A stretch of 64,000 nt of DNA from Dehalococcoidia bacterium (GTDB lineage: Bacteria; Chloroflexota; Dehalococcoidia; UBA2979), in NCBI GenBank assembly GCA_023228825.1, contig JALOAL010000005.1, positions 62,001-126,000 on the forward strand. Direction: 5' to 3'. Both the position numbers and the translations under genes were made by a program. The first letter of the stretch is position 1, and the number at the start of each line of letters is the position of its first letter. This document shows positions 7,871 to 15,531 of this stretch, piece after piece. The notes beneath the pieces were generated by a model. The model ran no database searches. It had not been told where the DNA came from and saw only the letters and a program-made list of their open reading frames with translations.

Positions 7871-8713
7871 TCACAGGTGCTGTAGCAGGCCGCCGTCCAC
7901 AGGGATGACCTGCCCGGTGATGTTCCGCGAGGCGGCCTCGCTTGCCAGGAAGAGGGCCAGCGGGCCCACGTCCTCCGCACGCCCTCGCCCGCTCGGCGGC
8001 CCGGAGGCCGCGGCGGGCTCGGCATCTCCCGCGCTGACCGCGTCGGGCAGCGCGGTCGCATCCGCGCGGAAGCGCTCGTCCATCCAGTCCATCCAGCCCA
8101 GCGCGATCGCGTTCACCGCCACGCCCTGCGGCGCCAGTTCGCGCGAGGAGGCGCGCACCAGCGCCTGCACCGCCCCGTGCGCCGAGGCGAAGGCGGCCGT
8201 GTTCGGCGCCCCCCGCTGGCCCAGCACGCTCGTCATGCAGACGATGCGCCCGCCGCCCTCGCGACGACGGAACTCGTCTGCCGCCGCGCGGATGGCGAAG
8301 AAGTGCGCATTGAAGTTCACCTGCATCACGCGCGCCAGGTCCGTGTCCGTGGTCTTCTGGATGGACTCGCCCAGGAACGCGTCCGGCGCCACCACCACCA
8401 CGTCCAGACCGCCCAGGTCCTTCACGATCTGGCGCGTGGTGACCTGCACGTTCTTGCCCAGCGTCACGTCCATGATGTACTCGGGCGCGCGGCGGCCCAG
8501 CGCCTCCACCGCGCGACGCACCGCGCGGGCGCGCATCACGGCCTCGTCCGGCGTGAGCGCGCATAGCGCAACGTCCGCCCCTGCCTGCGCATAGGCGCGC
8601 GCGATCACTCCGCCCGCCGGGTTGTCCGCGCCGATCACCATGGCGCGCCTGCCCGTAAGGTCCATCACCCCCGCATGGGGTAAGGATGGCGGCTGAGAGG
8701 AGGATGGGGACAT
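7871..8713 (-). CDS. SDR-fold protein lacking the catalytic Tyr and Lys
   Basis: ATG 8713 gives 280 residues; ATG 8665 (MDLTGRRAMVIGAD) is an alternative start nearer the fold. The Rossmann core is recognisable, but motifs are eroded: GADNPAGG replaces TGxxxGIG, VVVAPD replaces NNAG, and the catalytic site reads Phe175-ASA-His179 instead of YxxxK. Ser162 remains. The C-terminus NITGQVIPVDGGLLQHL is a normal SDR end. A dehydrogenase activity is therefore unlikely; a structural or regulatory partner of the neighbouring SDRs is an inference. A ~24-residue insertion (residues ~210-233) carries a low-complexity Pro/Ser/Gly stretch. Confidence 0.78.
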   Translation of the reverse strand: MSPSSSQPPSLPHAGVMDLTGRRAMVIGADNPAGGVIARAYAQAGADVALCALTPDEAVMRARAVRRAVEALGRRAPEYIMDVTLGKNVQVTTRQIVKDLGGLDVVVVAPDAFLGESIQKTTDTDLARVMQVNFNAHFFAIRAAADEFRRREGGGRIVCMTSVLGQRGAPNTAAFASAHGAVQALVRASSRELAPQGVAVNAIALGWMDWMDERFRADATALPDAVSAGDAEPAAASGPPSGRGRAEDVGPLALFLASEAASRNITGQVIPVDGGLLQHL

Positions 8714-8762
8714 GTGGGTACGCCTCGTCCGTGGTGTGCGCTCGGCCCGTGCGCCCGCATGG

Positions 8763-9602
8763 TCAGAGGGCGCCCGCCGCGACCGCGACCAGGACGGCAG
8801 CACCGAGCGCGATTCTATACCAGACGAACGCGGCCAACGTCCGACGCTGGATGAAGCGCATGAAGACGCCGATCACCAGCGCTCCCACGGCGGCCGCCGT
8901 GACCGCGCCCACCACCAGCGGCCCCCACGCTACCTCCTCGCCGCCCGTCAGGGCCTCGGCCATGGAGAGGATGCCGGCGCCCAGGATCACCGGGGCGGAG
9001 AGGAGGAAGGAGAACCGCGCCGCCGAGATGCGGTCGAAGCCCAGCGCGCGCCCCGCGGTGATGGTGGCCCCGGAGCGCGACACGCCCGGGATCAGGGCCG
9101 CCGCCTGCGCCACGCCCACGGCAAACGCGCGGCCCGGCGTCATGTCCAGCAGCCGCCCCACGAGCCCGCCCCAGCGGTCCGCCAGGCCCAGCAGCACGCC
9201 GAAGAGGATGAGCATCACGCCCACCACCACCGGCTCACGCGCATGCTCGTCGATCCAGTCCGAGAAGAGCGCGCCCACGATCACGGCGGGAATGGTGGCC
9301 AGCACCAGCCACAGGCCCAGGCGTGCCCGGGGGCTCCAGCGGCGGACCGCCACGCCCTCCGTCGCCACGTCACGCAGGCCGGCCGCGACAATGGCCGCCC
9401 AGTCGCGCCAGAAGTAGCCGATCACCGCCACCACGGTGCCCAGGTGCAGGGCGACGTCGAACGTGAGCGAGGAAGGCTCGCGGCCCAGGACCCGCGGCAC
9501 GAGCACCAGGTGCCCGGACGAGGAGATCGGCAGGAACTCCGTCAGCGCCTGCACGACGCCGAGGAGGACCGCTTCCAGGTACTGCCCGGCGTCCGCTTCC
9601 AC
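8763..9602 (-). CDS. uppP: Undecaprenyl-diphosphatase
   Basis: A 279-residue polytopic membrane protein with both BacA/UppP signatures: QALTEFLPISSSGH (residues 19-32, carrying the QxxxE motif) and PGVSRSGATI (around 169-178). It removes a phosphate from undecaprenyl diphosphate so the lipid carrier can be reused in cell-wall polymer synthesis, and gives bacitracin tolerance when abundant. The start is GTG 9602. A TAGTGT box lies six bases upstream of it on the minus strand, compatible with a leaderless transcript. Divergent from the TRIC-family gene. Confidence 0.95.
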   Translation of the reverse strand: MEADAGQYLEAVLLGVVQALTEFLPISSSGHLVLVPRVLGREPSSLTFDVALHLGTVVAVIGYFWRDWAAIVAAGLRDVATEGVAVRRWSPRARLGLWLVLATIPAVIVGALFSDWIDEHAREPVVVGVMLILFGVLLGLADRWGGLVGRLLDMTPGRAFAVGVAQAAALIPGVSRSGATITAGRALGFDRISAARFSFLLSAPVILGAGILSMAEALTGGEEVAWGPLVVGAVTAAAVGALVIGVFMRFIQRRTLAAFVWYRIALGAAVLVAVAAGAL

Positions 9603-9671
9603 CTTGCGACACTAGCGGATGCGGACCCTGCGCGGTCGAGCGTGAGGCGGCGCAGCCCTACGCTGGCCCTC

Positions 9672-10283
9672 GTGGATCCCCTGGACCTGGTGCTGGCCGC
9701 AGACCGCGTGGGTATCGTCGCGTTCGCCATCTCAGGCGTCGCCGTGGGCCTGCGCGCGCGCATGGACCTCTACGGCCTGGCGCTGCTGGGGATGATCACC
9801 GCGCTCGGCGGCGGCGTCACGCGCGACGTCGTGATCGACGACATCCCGCGTGTGTTCCAGAACATCGACTACCTGTATTTCGCCGCCGGCGCCACCGCGC
9901 TCGCCGTACTGGCAGGCGCGCTGGGCTGGCGTGCGCCGGGGCCCATCCTGAAGACCGCGGACGCCCTGGGCACCGGCGCCTTCGCCCCCACCGGCGCCCT
10001 GCTGGCGTACGAGGCGGGCCTGGAGTGGCCCGCCGCCATCATCCTCGCCATCCTCACCGCCACCGGCGGCGGCATCGTGCGAGACGTGCTGGCCACGGAG
10101 GTCCCCAGCGTGCTGCACACCGGCCTCAACGCCACCGCCTCGATCCTCGGCGGCGGCGTGACGGTACTCCTGATTGACGACCCCACCGTCGCGCTGCTCG
10201 CCGGCGGCGCCGTGGCAGCCACCGTCACCGGCCTAGGCCACCTGGGCTGGGTGCGCATGCCTCGCCTCACCCACCTGGAGTAG
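9672..10283 (+). CDS. TRIC/YicG (UPF0126) family membrane channel protein
   Basis: 203 residues from GTG 9672. Two internal repeats carry the family glycine motifs ALGGGVTRDV and ATGGGIVRDVL, with about seven hydrophobic segments. Prokaryotic TRIC homologues are trimeric monovalent-cation channels; members annotated YicG are often linked to glycine uptake, so physiological cargo is open. A TACGCT box ends seven bases before the GTG and there is no good Shine-Dalgarno, consistent with leaderless translation. An in-frame GTG at 9642 is an alternative. Confidence 0.88.
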   Translation: MDPLDLVLAADRVGIVAFAISGVAVGLRARMDLYGLALLGMITALGGGVTRDVVIDDIPRVFQNIDYLYFAAGATALAVLAGALGWRAPGPILKTADALGTGAFAPTGALLAYEAGLEWPAAIILAILTATGGGIVRDVLATEVPSVLHTGLNATASILGGGVTVLLIDDPTVALLAGGAVAATVTGLGHLGWVRMPRLTHLE

Positions 10284-10321
10284 CCGGCCCCCCGGGAGCA
10301 GCCCCCTCCCCACCTCGGGGC

Positions 10322-10349
10322 TTTCGAGGCGCCTCGAGACGCCTCGAAA
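10322..10349. repeat. Perfect inverted repeat, possible terminator or operator
   Basis: TTTCGAGGC (10322-10330) and GCCTCGAAA (10341-10349) are exact complements, and the internal GCCTCGAG gives an alternative nested pairing. It lies 38 nt after the TRIC-family stop codon and 34-73 nt before the next start. No U-run follows, so an intrinsic terminator is not certain; an operator for the downstream gene is the alternative. Confidence 0.5.
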
Positions 10350-10382
10350 CGCCGTGCGAGGGCTCGCAACCGCCGCCCTGCG

Positions 10383-10388
10383 TACGAT
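10383..10388 (+). promoter_or_regulatory. -10 box of probable leaderless promoter
   Basis: TACGAT ends exactly six bases before ATG 10395, with no Shine-Dalgarno in between. The same TAnnnT-N6-ATG geometry is found before the genes at 36253, 36393 and 40756. The -35 region around 10360 (GGGCTC) is weak. Confidence 0.5.
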
Positions 10389-10394
10389 GGGCAC

Positions 10395-11117
10395 ATGGCA
10401 AGCAACCGTGAGCGACAGGCCGAGCAGATGCGGGAGATGGCGGACTGGCTCCGCCTCACCTTCCCCAGCATCCCGCCCGCCATGGGCTGGGACGGCGACC
10501 CGTGCTGGGTCTCCTTCATGATGACCCGCGACGCCGAGCACAACCCGCCCTTCTATTGGCTGGGCCGCGCGCTGGACGTGGTAGAGGCCGCCGGCGCCAC
10601 GGACTTGTTCGGCGAACGCCTCCGCTCCGCCCACGGCGCCGAGCACTGCCAGGGCACGGACGACCGTGACGAGCGCGTGCAGGACGTGCTCTCGGAGGCG
10701 TGCGCCTTTGCCTGGGCCACGGAGCACCTCGGCCCGGTGGACGTGGACCCGGCGTCCGCCTCCGCGACGGAGGAGGTGGGGCCCATCCTGCTGCACGTCC
10801 CCTCCGCCAACGCCTGGGTGGCGCCCCGCCGGCTGCGAGGCGTCCCCACCATGGAGCGTCTGATGTACCAGGTCGCCGCAGTCGCCGAGACGGCGGCGAA
10901 GGCCCTCCCGGAGGCAACCTCGGACCACGGGCCGGGCGGCCGCATCGTCTACGCGGACATCTGGCACGAGCGCATGTACGCACAGAACGTGGGCTACCGC
11001 ATCGACCTGACGGAGCCGCTCCAGGGCGCGGTCCGGCACTTCGCCGCGGAACACCGGCTGGGCTACGTCCTGACGCGCCCGTTCGAATGGGGTCGCCCCA
11101 TCGAGGCCTGGTACTAG
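10395..11117 (+). CDS. Uncharacterised soluble protein
   Basis: A 240-residue protein with no signal peptide or membrane segment. I do not recognise a family. It contains several Trp-rich patches (ADWLRLTFPSIPPAMGWDGD, FAWATEHLG, IWHERMY) and a C-terminal YVLTRPFEWGRPIEAWY. Start at ATG 10395 is supported by a -10 box six bases upstream. The next gene, an FMN-dependent oxidase, starts 59 nt downstream on the same strand, so the two may be co-transcribed. Confidence 0.72.
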   Translation: MASNRERQAEQMREMADWLRLTFPSIPPAMGWDGDPCWVSFMMTRDAEHNPPFYWLGRALDVVEAAGATDLFGERLRSAHGAEHCQGTDDRDERVQDVLSEACAFAWATEHLGPVDVDPASASATEEVGPILLHVPSANAWVAPRRLRGVPTMERLMYQVAAVAETAAKALPEATSDHGPGGRIVYADIWHERMYAQNVGYRIDLTEPLQGAVRHFAAEHRLGYVLTRPFEWGRPIEAWY

Positions 11118-11176
11118 GCCGTGAGCCAGCGCCCGCTACGAAAGCCGGGTAGGAGCAGCAGACTGAAGGCGGCAGC

Positions 11177-12280
11177 ATGACGGACATCTCGAACGATCCG
11201 GCGGGGCGCCTGGCCCCGGTCAACCTCTTCGAGTACGAGGCGCTCGCGAAGGACCGCCTCTCGCCGCTGGCGTGGGACTACTTCTCCTCCGGCGCCATGG
11301 ACGAGGTCACCCTGCTCGACAACCGCGAGGCGTTTGAGCGCATTGCCATCCGCTACCACGTCCTGGCAGGCGTGGCGGAGCGCAACCTCTCCGCGCAGTT
11401 GCTGGGCCGCCGGCACCGCCTCCCGCTGCTCATCGCCCCCACCGCCTTCGGCCGCCTCGCGCACCCGGACGGCGAGTGCGCCGTGGCGCGCGCCGCCGCC
11501 AGCGAGGGCGTCACGCAGGTGCTCTCCACGCTCTCCACCACCAGCCTGGAGGACGTCGCCAAGGCCGCGCCGGACGGCGACCGCTGGTTCCAGTTGTACG
11601 TCTTCAAGGACCGAGGCCTGACCGCAGACCTGGTGCGCCGGGCGGAGGCGGCCGGCTACCAGGCGATCGTGATGACCGTGGACGCCCCCATGCTGGGCCG
11701 GCGCGAGCGGGACGCGCGCAACCGCTTCGCGCTGCCAGAGGGCCTCACCGCAGCCAACCTCACCGCACAACTGTCGCGCATCGGTTCGGACGGCACGGAC
11801 TCCGGCCTCTTCCAGTTCTTCGCGGACGTCCTGGACCCCGGCCTCACCTGGGACGACGTGGAGTGGCTCGCCTCGCTCACCACGCTCCCTGTCCTCGTCA
11901 AGGGCGTCGTCCGAGGTGACGACGCCGAACGTGCGATCGAACGCGGCTGCGCCGGCGTGATTGTCTCCAACCACGGCGGACGCCAACTGGACACCGCCAT
12001 CTCCTCGATCGACGCCCTCCCCGAGGTGGCCGAGGCGGTGGACGGCCGCGGCGCCGTGCTGGTGGACGGCGGGGTGCGGCGCGGGACGGACATCGTGAAG
12101 GCGCTGGCCCTCGGCGCCAGCGCGGTGCTCATCGGCCGCCCGGTGCTGTGGGGCCTCGCCGCAGACGGGGAGGCCGGAGTCGCGCGCGTCCTGCGCATCC
12201 TCCGCGACGAATTCGACCTGGCGATGGCCCTCTGCGGCGCCTCGAGCGTGGAGGAGTTGTGGCCCGACCTGCTGGTGTAG
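11177..12280 (+). CDS. FMN-dependent alpha-hydroxy-acid oxidase/dehydrogenase
   Basis: A 367-residue TIM-barrel flavoenzyme of the glycolate oxidase/lactate oxidase/LldD family. Diagnostic segments are the N-terminal AWDYFSSGAMDE, LIAPTAFGRLAHPDGE, TVDAPMLGRRERD, Lys242 (VLVKGVV), and the active-site SNHGGRQLD with catalytic His266 and substrate-binding Arg269. DGGVRRGTDIVKALALGA binds the FMN phosphate. It oxidises an L-2-hydroxy acid (lactate, glycolate or similar) to the 2-oxo acid; the acceptor, oxygen or a quinone, cannot be told. Convergent with the DUF2283-like gene, 16 nt apart. Confidence 0.92.
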   Translation: MTDISNDPAGRLAPVNLFEYEALAKDRLSPLAWDYFSSGAMDEVTLLDNREAFERIAIRYHVLAGVAERNLSAQLLGRRHRLPLLIAPTAFGRLAHPDGECAVARAAASEGVTQVLSTLSTTSLEDVAKAAPDGDRWFQLYVFKDRGLTADLVRRAEAAGYQAIVMTVDAPMLGRRERDARNRFALPEGLTAANLTAQLSRIGSDGTDSGLFQFFADVLDPGLTWDDVEWLASLTTLPVLVKGVVRGDDAERAIERGCAGVIVSNHGGRQLDTAISSIDALPEVAEAVDGRGAVLVDGGVRRGTDIVKALALGASAVLIGRPVLWGLAADGEAGVARVLRILRDEFDLAMALCGASSVEELWPDLLV

Positions 12281-12296
12281 GACAGATGAGGGGCTG

Positions 12297-12755
12297 CTAG
12301 AGCGAGACCCGCTCGCGGTGTTCCTCGGCCATGCGTGCTCGACGGATCTCGTCGTGCTTCGCCGTAGCCTGACCGATCATCAGGAGCAGGAGGTCCGTGG
12401 TGCGGCGTAGTTCGGCGACGCTCCCGGACGCGTCGATGTCGTCCGCATCGGCATCGTCCTCACCGAAGAAGCGGCGACCGGTGCGTGCTTCCAGTTCCGC
12501 CATCGCCGGCTTGAAGACCTGCGCAAAGAACGGCGTGCTGAGGAATATGCGCTTCAGGCCGTGCAACTCCAGGCCCACGATCTCGCCATCCGCCACACGG
12601 AGGTACCAGGCGTCGTCCACCTCGATGCTCGTGGCCGGCCGCGGTCCGTCCAGGTGGACGAAGGCGATGTCGTCTTCTGCCTCGTAGACGAAGTGGACGT
12701 GGCTGAAGCCCTCAGGGTTGAAGCGAAGGGAGGGAGTAAGCGCGTCAGGTTTCAC
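12297..12755 (-). CDS. DUF2283-like protein, candidate antitoxin of a two-gene module
   Basis: 152 residues from GTG 12755. The segment VDDAWYLRVADGEIVGLELHGLKRIF resembles DUF2283, a short beta-rich domain often found next to RelE/PBECR-type nuclease genes. The C-terminal half is an Asp-rich linker (DDADADDIDAS) and a helical tail (TTDLLLLMIGQATAKHDEIRRARMAEEHRERV). The start is dictated by an ideal AGGAGG six bases upstream that is also the end of the preceding coding sequence, so translation of the two is coupled. Family call is by pattern only. Confidence 0.55.
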   Translation of the reverse strand: MKPDALTPSLRFNPEGFSHVHFVYEAEDDIAFVHLDGPRPATSIEVDDAWYLRVADGEIVGLELHGLKRIFLSTPFFAQVFKPAMAELEARTGRRFFGEDDADADDIDASGSVAELRRTTDLLLLMIGQATAKHDEIRRARMAEEHRERVSL

Positions 12756-12758
12756 GTC

Positions 12759-13115
12759 CTACCTCCTGAAGTTCACGTACAGCGGCTCATCGTCGCGACG
12801 AAGGTCTGAGCGCAGGAAGGCGGTGACCACCCGCCCCACCGGTCCGCTGGTCTGTGCCGTGTATCGGTACTCGATGACCACGTCCAGGTAGAGGTTGTCG
12901 GGTTGCAGCCTGATGTGGTGTTTGCGGTTTCCGTAGTCCCGATCCTGGCTGACCATCTCCGGCGCACGGATCGCTTCTGCCACATCGTCCGCGCGGCCCG
13001 CGAGTTCCGGGTGGTTCGCCTCGATCTTCTCGGTCCACCGCTCGCGAAGGCAGGTCACGCGGATGCCCTGGTAGTCGGGAACGTCGATCAGTATCTCGTC
13101 GTTCCCACCGGCCAC
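12759..13115 (-). CDS. PBECR-like putative nuclease, candidate toxin
   Basis: 118 residues from GTG 13115. The pattern RERWTEKIEANHPELAGRADDV, then EAIRAPEMVSQDRDYGNRKHHIRL and YLDVVIEYRY, resembles phage-type Barnase/EndoU/ColicinE5/RelE-like (PBECR) domains: helix with HPE, then strands with conserved basic and His residues. The frame stays open further upstream, but that part is antisense to the SDR. An extended -10 (TGCTAGGAT) lies seven bases before the GTG, so the mRNA may be leaderless. Followed by a coupled DUF2283-like gene. Toxin function is inference. Confidence 0.5.
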   Translation of the reverse strand: MAGGNDEILIDVPDYQGIRVTCLRERWTEKIEANHPELAGRADDVAEAIRAPEMVSQDRDYGNRKHHIRLQPDNLYLDVVIEYRYTAQTSGPVGRVVTAFLRSDLRRDDEPLYVNFRR

Positions 13116-13230
13116 AGTTCGAATCCTAGCATTTTCCGCCCGCGCCCCTCGCCGATCCCGCTGGCGCTCACCCCCTTGCCCGCTGGAGGCCGGACTCTGC
13201 CATAGTGCGCACGTTATCGAGGAGGGCGAG

Positions 13231-14022
13231 ATGGCAGAGACCGTGGACGCACGACGCTTCGAGGGCAAGGCGGCGCTGGTGACCGGCGCGGCGGGCGGGA
13301 TCGGGCGGGCCGCCTCCGTCCGGTTCGCACAGGAGGGCGCCCGCGTGGCGCTGGTGGACCTGCCGGGCACACCGCTGGACGTCACGGCGGACGCCGTGCG
13401 CGCAGCCGGCGGCGAGGCGGTCATCCTCGAAGCCGACGTGACGAGGTCGGCTGACGTGAAGCGCTACGCGGAGGAGGCGGAACGGCAGTTGGGCGGGGTG
13501 CACGCGTTCTTCAACAACGCCGGCATCCTGGGGCCCGTCCGCACGCTGTTCGACTATCCGGAGGACGCGTTCGACCGGGTGCTGGGCGTCAACGTGAAGG
13601 GCGTCTGGCTCGGGCTGCGCGAGATGGCGCCCGTCCTCATGCGTTCGGGCGGTGGCGCGGTGGTCAACACCGCGTCCGTCGCCGGCCTCAGCGGCACGCC
13701 CACGATCTTCGCGTATGGCGCCAGCAAGCACGCGGTGGTGGGGATGACCAAGTCGGCCGCGATGACGCTCGCGGGCCAGGGCGTGCGCGTGAACGCGGTC
13801 TGCCCGGCGGTCATCGACACCGCGATGGCGTTAGACCTGGCGGGCACCGACGACCCCGACAAGATCGAGGAGCGCAAGCGCCAGTTCGGCACGATGGGCC
13901 CCATGGGACGCATCGGCCAGCCGGAGGAGGTGGCCGCGCTCGTGGCGTTCCTCTGCTCGGACGACGCCTCGTTCATCACGGGCGGCATCTACCCTGTGGA
14001 CGGCGGCAGCCGCGCCCGGTGA
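13231..14022 (+). CDS. SDR family NAD(P)-dependent oxidoreductase (canonical)
   Basis: 263 residues with complete SDR motifs: TGAAGGIG (18-25), NNAG (95-98), Ser149 and Tyr162-x3-Lys166. DLPG after the second strand suggests NAD+ preference because an acidic residue sits at the end of beta2. The end is ITGGIYPVDGGSRAR. GAGGAGGG precedes the ATG. The stop TGA overlaps a GTG that opens a frameshifted VOC reading frame, so these were once coupled. Confidence 0.9.
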   Translation: MAETVDARRFEGKAALVTGAAGGIGRAASVRFAQEGARVALVDLPGTPLDVTADAVRAAGGEAVILEADVTRSADVKRYAEEAERQLGGVHAFFNNAGILGPVRTLFDYPEDAFDRVLGVNVKGVWLGLREMAPVLMRSGGGAVVNTASVAGLSGTPTIFAYGASKHAVVGMTKSAAMTLAGQGVRVNAVCPAVIDTAMALDLAGTDDPDKIEERKRQFGTMGPMGRIGQPEEVAALVAFLCSDDASFITGGIYPVDGGSRAR

Positions 14023-14295
14023 GTCCGCCGGCTGCTCCCAACACCCCCCACGGGATGGACGTCCCCGAGCCCCCCCCAAGACCGAGGAGTTCGCCCACCC
14101 CGGCTCCGTCCTCTACTTCCGCGTGGAGGACCTGGATGCGGCGTACGACGCGTGCCGGGAGCGCGGCGTCGCGTTCGTACAGCCGCCACACCTGGTGCAT
14201 GCGGACGGCAAGAGTGAATCGCGCATGGCGTTCTTCAGCGACGGCCAGGGCAACACGCACGCGCTGGCTGCGAGACGCCGATCCAGACGCAGTAG
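14019..14295 (+). pseudogene. Frameshifted VOC/glyoxalase-like fragment
   Basis: A GTG at 14019 overlaps the SDR stop and opens MSPPAAPNTPHGMDVPEPP. The frame then breaks in a run of eight C at 14070-14077. One extra C would join it to TEEFAHPGSVLYFRVEDLDAA...CRERGVAFVQPP...RMAFFSDGQGNTHAL, a half-module (beta-alpha-beta-beta-beta) of the vicinal oxygen chelate fold. The tail after HAL is also abnormal, and a second shift would be needed to end at TAG 14293-14295. Either a decayed gene or a homopolymer sequencing error followed by true C-terminal decay. Confidence 0.6.
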
Positions 14296-14322
14296 CCCCG
14301 ATGGGCGAGGCGGAGGCCGCGC

Positions 14323-15495
14323 CTACTTGCCCAGGCTGGCCCTCGGGCCGGTGATCAGGGGAAGCGGGGTGACGTCGGCGGGTTGCCAGACGCCGTCCGT
14401 GTCCACCTCCACGCGCGCCGCGTCCGGCGGCAGGTAGGCGAGCGCAATGCCGTTGCCGAGGGCGCCCGAGTAGGCGGCGTTCACGCACGCGCCCATGTCC
14501 ACGCCGTTCGCGCGAATACGGGCGCCACGCTTGGCCAGGCGGGGGCCGTCCAGGCGCAGCCCGACCAGCGTGCGCTCCGGCTCGCGCTCCACCACGTGGC
14601 CCAGCGTGTGGCGGCCGGGATAGGCGCGCTCCTCCGTCTCCGGCCGCAGGTCCACCAGGTGGCCCAGGCCCGCGTGGAATGGGGTGGCCGGCGGCGGCGT
14701 CTCCGTGGGCGCCTCGATGGCGCCCGCCTCCATGCGCATGGTGTCCCACGCGGCCAGCCCCGCGGGCTCAATGCCCAGCGTGATGCTGTTCTCCCAGAGG
14801 TGCTCGCCCACCTCCGGCGAGGTGATGAACCAGAACTCGTCCTCTCCCAGTTCGCGGTGGTGCGCGACCAGCGCGCGATAGCCACCCAGGAGGATCTCGT
14901 GCGCCTCGCCGTCCGGCACGCCACCGGGGACGTTCGCCCCCACGACGTCCTCCAGCGAGCGCGCAGCGCCCGGGCCCACAAACGTCAGCAGCACCGACTC
15001 GCCCAGGCGGTCGCGCACCAGCACGTCCTCGCCTTCGCGGACGGCGGACTCCACGAGCGCGAGCAGCGAGGTCTGGGCGCGCGGGCCGGTGACGACCAGC
15101 CAGCGGCCAGGCTCCAGGTGACAGAGCGTGGCGATGTCCAGGATCGTGCCGTCGTCCCGGCAGGACAGCGCGCTCCCGATCTGGCCCGGCGCGATACCCG
15201 CCGGATCCGTCGCGAACACCCGTCCGAGCACCACCGGCGCGAGTTCACCGGTGACGTAGAACCGCCCCAGGTGCGAGCGGTCGAAGATCACGGTGCGCTC
15301 GCGGGCGGCTTCCTGCTCGTCGTAGGTACCTCGGTACCAGAGCGGCAGCGTGAAGGAGTGGACGGGCGCCGGGTGCCAGCCCGCCTTCATGTGCAGGTGC
15401 GCCAGGGCGAGCACGTTCGTGCGGCCGCCCGCCGGCACGGCCGCGGGGATGACGGGCAAGAAGTCCAAGGAGCCGGGTTGGTCAGTGCCGCTCAC
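14323..15495 (-). CDS. Aminomethyltransferase (GcvT-fold) family protein
   Basis: A 390-residue protein of the folate-binding GcvT/YgfZ/DMSP-demethylase superfamily. Recognisable parts are FDRSHLGRFYVTG near residues 71-83, a central LGGYRALVAHHRELGEDEFWFITSPEVGEHLWE, AAWDTMRMEAGAIE (the conserved tetrahydrofolate-side acidic region), and the C-terminal ERTLVGLRLDG...GARIRANGVDMG barrel. Members move a one-carbon unit from a methylated or aminomethyl substrate to tetrahydrofolate. With no gcvH/gcvP nearby, glycine cleavage is unlikely; a demethylase for an unknown substrate is possible. Confidence 0.75.
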   Translation of the reverse strand: MSGTDQPGSLDFLPVIPAAVPAGGRTNVLALAHLHMKAGWHPAPVHSFTLPLWYRGTYDEQEAARERTVIFDRSHLGRFYVTGELAPVVLGRVFATDPAGIAPGQIGSALSCRDDGTILDIATLCHLEPGRWLVVTGPRAQTSLLALVESAVREGEDVLVRDRLGESVLLTFVGPGAARSLEDVVGANVPGGVPDGEAHEILLGGYRALVAHHRELGEDEFWFITSPEVGEHLWENSITLGIEPAGLAAWDTMRMEAGAIEAPTETPPPATPFHAGLGHLVDLRPETEERAYPGRHTLGHVVEREPERTLVGLRLDGPRLAKRGARIRANGVDMGACVNAAYSGALGNGIALAYLPPDAARVEVDTDGVWQPADVTPLPLITGPRASLGK

Positions 15496-15531
15496 GGGCG
15501 CAGCCGATCTCTGGCGGGCTAGTGCGGGTGG

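Noticed and set aside
14323..15495. Glycine-cleavage T protein (gcvT) assignment
   Set aside because: No gcvH or gcvP in the neighbourhood and sequence is divergent; only the superfamily is supported.
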